From an uncultured Eubacteriales bacterium (lineage in GTDB: Bacteria > Bacillota > Clostridia > Christensenellales > Aristaeellaceae), in NCBI GenBank assembly GCA_900550955.1, contig URUF01000005.1:24523-88522 (forward strand): a stretch of 64,000 bases of DNA. The letters are read 5' to 3'. Position 1 is the stretch's first letter; each line of letters starts with the position of its first letter. The notes under the pieces were generated by a model, which was given only the letters and a program-made list of their open reading frames with translations, ran no database searches and was not told the origin of the DNA. The position numbers were made by a program, and so were the translations under genes. Of the stretch, positions 59,568-64,000 are shown piece by piece.

Positions 59568-59865
59568 CCGTTTCGGCGGTGCGCCCTTCTATCGGCTGGT
59601 CGGAGGGCGTTTCCGTTGTGAAGCAGATTACCTCGCCATTCCGCGTGATGTAGCTACGGACGATATACGGTACATCCGATCTGCCGCAGAGATAGTCCAG
59701 CGACACGTCAAAGAAATCCGCCATAGCGATGAGCATCTCCGGCCTTGGCTCCTTCTTTCCAAGTTCCCAGTCCGTGATTGAAGCCTGACTGGAATTGATG
59801 GCAGACGCAAGTTGCATCTGTGATATTTTCCGCTCCAGCCTCAACTGCCTGATACGAAAAGTCAT
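59452..59865 (-). CDS. XRE-family transcriptional regulator (element)
   Basis: A 137-aa regulator. The N-terminal helix-turn-helix (RIRQLRLERKISQMQLASAI, then SSQASITDWELGKKEPRPEML) and MADFFDVSLDYLCGRSD are typical of Cro/CI-like repressors. The C-terminal ~65 residues are an unassigned acidic region. Start ATG at 59865 follows GGAGGT at 7 bases. A minus-strand TATAAT (59891-59886) is its -10. Divergent from the second XRE gene across a palindrome, as in a phage-type switch. Confidence 0.82.
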   Translation of the reverse strand: MTFRIRQLRLERKISQMQLASAINSSQASITDWELGKKEPRPEMLIAMADFFDVSLDYLCGRSDVPYIVRSYITRNGEVICFTTETPSDQPIEGRTAETVSFSVPEEDLVQVRGKELEQLVASLVDKALKDRQSAGR

Positions 59866-59899
59866 GGAATACACCTCCAAAGTATATTATACATCTAAA

Positions 59900-59920
59900 A
59901 GCGGTGATTTTTATACCGCT
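59900..59920. promoter_or_regulatory. Operator-like palindrome between the two XRE genes
   Basis: Half-sites AGCGGTG (59900-59906) and TACCGCT (59914-59920) are separated by ATTTTTA: a 21-base inverted repeat with 6 of 7 positions symmetric. It is located next to the minus -10 element (59886-59891) and 18 bases before the plus -35, where a repressor could control both promoters. Confidence 0.65.
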
Positions 59921-59937
59921 CTTTTTGTTTTTTACTA

Positions 59938-59966
59938 TTGACAACAACAGCATTTCTTTGTAAGAT
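59938..59966 (+). promoter_or_regulatory. Promoter of the plus-strand XRE gene
   Basis: TTGACA (59938-59943), a 17-base spacer and TAAGAT (59961-59966). Confidence 0.7.
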
Positions 59967-60000
59967 AACTACGTAAAACAAATAAAGCAGTAATTAGGGG

Positions 60001-60252
60001 GTGAAAAAAACGCAGAAGCAAGTAATTGGCATCAGGAGGCTCCGACAAGCGTCCGGCTTGACGCAAAGTGAGCTCGGTCGTTTGAGCGGTCTGAATCAGC
60101 AGACTGTTTCCGACTACGAGAAGAACCGCCGGCTGCCGACCTTCATGGCTGGCCGTCGGATGGCAAAGGCGCTTGGTGTCAGCATGGATGATTTAGCCGC
60201 AGCCATTGATGAGCAGCTTGACCAGAAGTGTAGCAAACTCTCATCCCAGTAG
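60001..60252 (+). CDS. Small XRE-family (Cro-like) regulator
   Basis: An 83-aa single helix-turn-helix protein: IRRLRQASGLTQSELGRLSG, then LNQQTVSDYEKNRRLPTFM and KALGVSMDDL. The annotated start is GTG at 60001, but AGGGG is directly adjacent with no spacing, so the true start is uncertain. It is read from the promoter at 59938 and is followed by an unknown gene after ~40 bases. Probable antagonist of the divergent XRE repressor. Confidence 0.8.
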   Translation: MKKTQKQVIGIRRLRQASGLTQSELGRLSGLNQQTVSDYEKNRRLPTFMAGRRMAKALGVSMDDLAAAIDEQLDQKCSKLSSQ

Positions 60253-60293
60253 CAGTTTACCAAGGAGGATACATTGATTGGGACCACTTCAGG

Positions 60294-60722
60294 GTGTACG
60301 AGCTCGATGACGACGGCAACGAAACCGATACGATAGACTACGACGCTCAGGAACTCTCCATGAGAGAAAGTCTTTTCGGCGAGTTCAGGAGGCTGTTCGT
60401 CGAGCGGTTCCCGTCATTCTATCTTGTGGACAAATGGCTGAGTGGCTGCCACCTCCACCAAAACCGACACGCCATTCTGGAGAACGGGCTGTTCTTCGTC
60501 TGCTTGGTTGACAACGAATGGTCGGTGGCGGTTGAGCTGATCCAGAAGGACTACAACACCGGCGACTACGACGACTTCATGCCATCACTCCAGCGCAGAC
60601 ACTACAAGAATTACCTCGAAGGTATGAAAAACTGTCTGTTGGAACTCTACCCTGAAATTGGTGTCTACAAAGGAGCTTGGACGAGTGGAACCATCAAGCG
60701 ATCAGAGGCGATCACATCCTGA
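60294..60722 (+). CDS. Element-encoded protein of unknown function
   Basis: A 142-aa acidic protein (start GTG 60294) with the visible stretches YELDDDGNETDTIDYDAQEL, FRRLFVERFPSFYLVDKWL and CHLHQNRHAILENGLFFVCL. I do not recognise a family. The frame is open upstream; a GGAGG site at 60264-60268 lies just ahead of an ATT codon at 60273 (IDWDHFRV...), so a rare ATT start or a mutated ATG adding seven residues is possible. No membrane or secretion signals. It follows the Cro-like gene and ends before a terminator. Confidence 0.6.
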   Translation: MYELDDDGNETDTIDYDAQELSMRESLFGEFRRLFVERFPSFYLVDKWLSGCHLHQNRHAILENGLFFVCLVDNEWSVAVELIQKDYNTGDYDDFMPSLQRRHYKNYLEGMKNCLLELYPEIGVYKGAWTSGTIKRSEAITS

Positions 60723-61105
60723 GCCGAAAAACAGTGACCTGAAAAATGCTCGTGAAAACCTCACGGGCATTTCTTTATTGCAATAGGCCCGGAAAAGGCC
60801 ATATAATACCCACCAGCCTTTCAAAAGGCAAAACCCTACCAAATACTCATCCTCGCAAAAAAGGCGTTAAAAAGCCGCACAAAGCCGGAAAAAGTACAAG
60901 TCCGCTAGGAGGTTTTTTGAAGGCAAGCTATAAAATATTCATCCGCAAAAACAAAGTCGGCAAAAGCCGCCCAGCTTGCCAAAAAGGGTTCTGCGTGATA
61001 AGCTAAGGCGGTAAAGCATTTTTAGGTATTTCACAGTTTCTTGTATGGCGTGAACATTGGGGATGCGATGCTCATTTTATAACCTGCCGTAAGGAGGCTG
61101 AAACG
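60723..61105. other. 383-base region at the right side of the element
   Basis: Contains a terminator (60745-60777), then AT-rich sequence with short AAAGCC-like repetitions and an inverted pair GGCAAGCT (60921-60928) / AGCTTGCC (60972-60979). A 29-codon TTG frame (60917-61006) preceded by AGGAGG could encode a basic peptide, but support is thin. The right attachment site of the element should lie in this stretch. Confidence 0.4.
60745..60777 (+). terminator. Terminator at the end of the element genes
   Basis: AATGCTCGTGA pairs with TCACGGGCATT (one G-U) around an AAACC loop, followed by TTCTTTA. Confidence 0.75.
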
Positions 61106-61642
61106 ATGGAGCTGCTGGAAGCTGTTCACGCCCGGCGCAGCTATCGCGGGCAATACCTGCCGGATAGAGTGCCGCGCGAGGACTTGAGGAAGATCATGGA
61201 GGCGGCGCTTGCCGCGCCCTCCGGCTGCAACCTGCAAACCACAAGCCTTATCGCTGTGGACGATCCCGTGCTGATGCGCGATATCGCGTCGATTGTGAAA
61301 AAGCCCTGGATTGCCTCTGCGCCGGCGGGCATTTGCGTGCTTACCAAGGAGCAGGTCAGCTACCGCGGCGCAAGCTACCATGTACAGGACTACGCCGCTG
61401 CGATTGAAAACGCGCTGCTGGCCATTACCGCGCTGGGCTATGAAAGCTGCTGGCTGGAGGGCTACGTAACCTATGTGGACGGCATTGGCCGCGCCATCGC
61501 CAACCGTTTGGGCGTGCCCGGCGATATGCAGCTGGTGGCCTACCTGCCAGTTGGCAAGGCGGCCGAAGCCGGGGAGCGCAAGGAGAAGCGTCCCTTTGCG
61601 GAACGCGCGTGGTTCAACGGGTACCAGGCGCGCGAGGAGTGA
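61106..61642 (+). CDS. Nitroreductase-family protein
   Basis: A 178-aa FMN-dependent nitroreductase-like oxidoreductase. ELLEAVHARRSYRGQYLPDR at the N-terminus contains the family's RRSxR flavin phosphate-binding motif, and EAALAAPSGCNLQTTSLIAV and LAITALGYESCWLEG follow. These enzymes reduce nitroaromatics, quinones or flavins with NAD(P)H. The ATG has TAAGGAGG upstream. It is a single gene with the base usage of the host chromosome, so it lies outside the element. Confidence 0.9.
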   Translation: MELLEAVHARRSYRGQYLPDRVPREDLRKIMEAALAAPSGCNLQTTSLIAVDDPVLMRDIASIVKKPWIASAPAGICVLTKEQVSYRGASYHVQDYAAAIENALLAITALGYESCWLEGYVTYVDGIGRAIANRLGVPGDMQLVAYLPVGKAAEAGERKEKRPFAERAWFNGYQAREE

Positions 61643-61851
61643 ACACGAGGGATAAAGGCCAGGATGATTTGGCCGCCCCTTTGCATTGAGGAAGCTTCGC
61701 GCAGGGCTGGGGATGCGCGCGCGGAGCGAATGAACCAAGACGTCCCCCCGGAAGCCCTGCGCTTTTTCTATGCCGAAGCAAGAAAAAGAGGAGGCTTTCC
61801 GGTGAAGCGTTCTTTGAAGGAATGTAAGGGCTTTTGCCAGCTGAGGGCCGG

Positions 61852-62141
61852 ATGGACGGCGCCCTGCCTTTGCCGCTGCGCAATGCAAACCTGCCGGTGC
61901 TGACGCGTGTGCAAACGCCCATGGAATTGCAGGGACGGGCGTTTGCCGCGCAGGGAACGCTGCAATTTTGCGCATTCCGCTAGGGTAGCTGCTGGGCGTG
62001 CGCTTAGCGGCGCTGCGATGGAGCCGTTTATGCGCGGCGGGGGCCGGGCAGCGGGATGGCCGTGTTGGTTTTGTTCATGGGCATGCTGGGCTGTCGCTAT
62101 GGCAGCTTGGCGTGGAAAAATATCTGGTTCTGGAAAAATGA
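61852..62141 (+). pseudogene. MFS transporter remnant (C-terminal part, several frameshifts)
   Basis: From 61852 one frame reads PLPLRNANLPVLTRVQ, TPMELQGRAFAAQ and GTLQFCAF before a stop at 61981. This is the NxPxxTxxQxxxPxExQGR loop of MFS_3-type exporters. Further pieces continue in other frames: LLGVRL, then MEPFMRGGG, then GMAVLVLFMGMLGC, then KYLVLEK-stop at 62141, which matches the usual end of the family. At least two or three frame changes and a stop show decay. The N-terminal half is missing. Confidence 0.7.
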
Positions 62142-62239
62142 GGTTTTCTTCTGCGCCTGGCCGGTTTCAACGGCCGGGCGCAGCGCGTTTACAAACGATA
62201 AAAAGTGCCGTTTTTGTGGATTTTCTTTTGTATTTTCCC

Positions 62240-62268
62240 TTGTTTCGGCAAAGCCGGCGTGTTATGAT
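62240..62268 (+). promoter_or_regulatory. Promoter of the DUF1846 gene
   Basis: TTGTTT (62240-62245), a 17-base spacer and TATGAT (62263-62268), 31 bases before the ATG. Confidence 0.5.
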
Positions 62269-62298
62269 AATTCGGTTGAGAAGCAAGGGGGAGCATGC

Positions 62299-63780
62299 AT
62301 GCGCATCGGATTTGACCACGACCGGTACACTACCATGCAATCGGAGCATATTCGCCAAAGGATCGCTGCCTTTGGCGGAAAGCTTTATTTGGAGCTGGGG
62401 GGAAAGCTTTTTGACGATTATCACGCGGCCAGGGTGCTGCCGGGCTTCAAGCCTAACAGCAAGGTGGAGATGCTGCTAACCCTGAAGGAGCAGGCCGAGC
62501 TGGTGATCGCCATCAATGCAGACGACATTGAAAAAAGCAAGGTGCGCGGCGATTTGGGCATCACCTATGATGCGGATGTGCTGCGCCTGATCGACGCGTT
62601 CCGCGATATCGGCCTGTATGTGGGCAGCGTGGTGATGACCCGCTGGCGGGATCAGCACACGGCGGAGCTGTTCAAGCAGCGGCTTGAGAACCTGGGCGTT
62701 CGCGTGTTCCGGCATTTCCCCATCGAGGGCTATCCCTATGAGGTGGAGCAGATTGTAAGCGACGCGGGCTTTGGACGCAACGAATATGTGCAGACCAGCC
62801 GCCCCCTCGTGCTGGTGACGGCCCCAGGGCCCGGAAGCGGCAAAATGGCCGTATGCCTGAGCCAGCTGTATCAGGAGCATCAGCGCGGCGTGCAGGCCGG
62901 TTATGCCAAGTTTGAAACCTTCCCCATTTGGAACCTGCCGCTGAACCACCCGGTAAACATCGCCTACGAGGCGGCCACCGCCGACCTGGACGATGTAAAC
63001 ATGATCGACCCCTTCCACCTGGACGCGTATGGCGAAACCACGGTGAATTACAACCGGGATATTGAGATTTTTCCGGTGTTGAACGCTGTTTTTGAGCGTA
63101 TTTATGGCAAATCGCCCTATCAATCGCCTACGGATATGGGCGTGAATATGGTAGGCAATTGCATCATTGACGACGAGGTATGCCGCGAGGCGGCAAAGCA
63201 GGAGATCATCCGCCGGTATTATGCGGCGCGCTGCATGCTGGTGCAGGGCCGCACAGAGCAGGCCGAGGTGGACAAGCTACAAATGCTGCTGCAAAAAACC
63301 GGCCTAAGCGCTGAAATGCGGCCGGTGATCGCGGCGGCGCGCAAACGCGCGGAGGAAACCGAAGCCCCTGCCCTGGCTGTGGAGCTGCCGGACGGGCGCA
63401 TTGTTACCGGCAAAACCTCAAACCTGCTGGGCCCGTCCGCCGCGCTTATCCTGAACGCTCTAAAGGCGCTGGGCGGCATTGACCAGGAGGCCGAGCTGAT
63501 CTCGCCTACGGTGATTGAGCCGCTGCAATCCCTCAAGTGCAAGTATCTGGGCAACCATAACCCGCGGCTGCATAGCGACGAGGTGCTGGTGGCGCTGTCC
63601 ATCTGCGCGGCAACCGACCCCGTCGCGGCGCTCGCTATGCGCCAGCTTCCGCTTCTGGCCGGGTGCGAGGCGCATTCCACCGTTATTCTGCCGCAGGTGG
63701 ACGATACCATCTTCAAGCGCCTCAAGGTAAACCTGACGTGCGACCCCAAGTACCAAAGTCACAAGCTGTACCATAAATAA
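62299..63780 (+). CDS. DUF1846-family protein
   Basis: A 493-aa protein matching the length and key stretches of DUF1846: GFDHDRYTTMQSEHI, GGKLFDDYHAARVLPGF, VVMTRWRDQ, the P-loop-like TAPGPGSGKMAVCLSQLY (about residues 172-189), KFETFPIWNLPLNHPVN and GVNMVGNCIIDD. A Streptococcus structure suggests an ATP/nucleotide-related fold; the role is unknown. Start ATG at 62299 follows AAGGGGGAG; the frame runs further upstream through the MFS remnant but without support. pyrG follows 35 bp later. Confidence 0.9.
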   Translation: MRIGFDHDRYTTMQSEHIRQRIAAFGGKLYLELGGKLFDDYHAARVLPGFKPNSKVEMLLTLKEQAELVIAINADDIEKSKVRGDLGITYDADVLRLIDAFRDIGLYVGSVVMTRWRDQHTAELFKQRLENLGVRVFRHFPIEGYPYEVEQIVSDAGFGRNEYVQTSRPLVLVTAPGPGSGKMAVCLSQLYQEHQRGVQAGYAKFETFPIWNLPLNHPVNIAYEAATADLDDVNMIDPFHLDAYGETTVNYNRDIEIFPVLNAVFERIYGKSPYQSPTDMGVNMVGNCIIDDEVCREAAKQEIIRRYYAARCMLVQGRTEQAEVDKLQMLLQKTGLSAEMRPVIAAARKRAEETEAPALAVELPDGRIVTGKTSNLLGPSAALILNALKALGGIDQEAELISPTVIEPLQSLKCKYLGNHNPRLHSDEVLVALSICAATDPVAALAMRQLPLLAGCEAHSTVILPQVDDTIFKRLKVNLTCDPKYQSHKLYHK

Positions 63781-63814
63781 TACGGGCAAGGATGCAAGAA
63801 AGGCGGGGCATTGA

Positions 63815-64000
63815 ATGAATACCAAGTTTATCTTTGTTACGGGCGGCGTGGTTTCTTCATTGGGCAAGGGCATAACGGCGGCTTCGCTGGGCCGGCTGCT
63901 CAAGTGCAGGGGCCTGAAGGTTTCCATTCAAAAGTTTGACCCCTATATCAATGTGGACCCCGGCACCATGAGCCCCTACCAGCACGGGGAGGTGTTCGTC
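63815..64000 (+). CDS. pyrG: CTP synthase, N-terminal part (cut by window edge)
   Basis: 62 codons are present. The opening KFIFVTGGVVSSLGKGITAA is the synthetase-domain P-loop of PyrG, followed by SLGRLLKCRGL, FDPYINVDPGTMSPYQHGEV. The enzyme aminates UTP to CTP using glutamine. The ATG follows AAAGGCGGGG. The remaining ~470 residues lie outside the window. Confidence 0.96.
   Translation, partial: MNTKFIFVTGGVVSSLGKGITAASLGRLLKCRGLKVSIQKFDPYINVDPGTMSPYQHGEVFV

Larger units (their letters stand above)
57770..60777. mobile_element. Small foreign element with a truncated serine recombinase
   Basis: A block of ~3 kb between queA and the nitroreductase gene. It differs from its neighbours in codon and base use (fewer GCG/CGC codons, more GAT/ATC and AT-rich gaps). 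It holds a large serine recombinase gene lacking its 5' part, two divergent XRE regulators and an unknown gene. The left edge is sharp, directly after the queA terminator. The right edge lies somewhere between 60.78 and 61.08 kb. I found no long flanking direct repeat, but serine-recombinase cores can be only a few bases. Confidence 0.7.
61643..62298. other. 656-base region without an intact gene
   Basis: The central part (61852-62141) is a decayed MFS transporter remnant. 61643-61851 has short open frames on both strands without ribosome sites; a stretch reading KRSLKECKGFCQL could be an earlier part of the same transporter. 62142-62298 holds the promoter and leader of the DUF1846 gene. Confidence 0.5.

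Noticed and set aside
57717..61105. Direct-repeat attachment sites flanking the element.
   Set aside because: No shared stretch longer than a few bases could be identified by eye between the two edges; reporting one would be guesswork.
61031..61975. A 314-codon minus-strand frame across the nitroreductase and the MFS remnant.
   Set aside because: No start signals or domains; the plus strand carries the nitroreductase and recognisable transporter pieces.
1..64000. tRNA, rRNA genes and CRISPR arrays.
   Set aside because: No cloverleaf-type sequence, rRNA core sequence or regularly spaced repeats were noticed anywhere; a covariance-model scan would be needed to exclude them formally.

Overview
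The window looks like a chromosomal segment of a high-GC member of the Clostridia (Firmicutes), probably a gut-type anaerobe. The reasons are the sepF-yggT-ylmH-divIVA division cluster, IreB, a DUF1292 protein next to RuvX, an ECF transporter module with truA, paired DUF6323/DUF6179 genes, a SigB/F/G-type sigma factor, and Shine-Dalgarno sites of the AGGAGG type. Genus-level placement is not possible from the sequence alone. The left edge cuts a YfhO-like membrane protein and the right edge cuts pyrG.

Layout. 1-6.7 kb: lgt, a serine hydrolase, recX and an acetyltransferase, then a DtxR-type repressor divergent from the manganese exporter mntP, a zinc-ribbon protein and a small lipoprotein. 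6.7-11.5 kb (minus strand): a frameshifted degV, truA, ecfT, ecfA2, ecfA1 and a stand-alone riboflavin kinase, tightly overlapping and read from one promoter near 11.57 kb. 11.6-18 kb: a phosphodiester glycosidase, an Lgt-like paralogue that lacks a key motif, ogt, pyruvate kinase with a C-terminal extension, a DUF523 protein and the DUF6323/DUF6179 pair. 18-22.8 kb: a secreted four-SH3b protein, a PRC-barrel gene set, ireB-ruvX-DUF1292 and an acetyltransferase. 22.9-32.7 kb: aspartate kinase, two membrane proteins, an anti-sigma-like protein plus sigma factor, then a division cluster (HlyD-like, ylmE, sepF, yggT, ylmH, divIVA). 32.8-35.9 kb: an rRNA methyltransferase, an EamA transporter and gap, followed by three hairpins.

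36-51.8 kb is a coherent carbohydrate-response island. It holds a CehA/McbA-type metallohydrolase, two Gfo/Idh/MocA oxidoreductases, a sugar-phosphate isomerase-like TIM barrel, a DUF5596 acyltransferase-like protein, an LplABC-like solute-binding protein with two permeases and no ATPase, three AraC-type regulators (one soluble, one membrane-anchored, one with a PocR domain), and a nucleotidyltransferase plus NahK-like sugar kinase pair. I infer uptake and processing of a specific glycan or modified sugar; the substrate cannot be read from sequence.

52-57.7 kb: ruvC, ruvA, a large secreted beta-helix-like protein inserted before ruvB, then ruvB and queA. 57.8-60.8 kb is a small foreign element: a large serine recombinase lacking its catalytic N-terminus, two divergent XRE regulators flanking an operator-like palindrome, and an unknown gene. 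61.1-64 kb: a nitroreductase, a multiply frameshifted remnant of an MFS transporter, a DUF1846 protein and the start of pyrG. No tRNA, rRNA, CRISPR array or recognisable riboswitch was seen.
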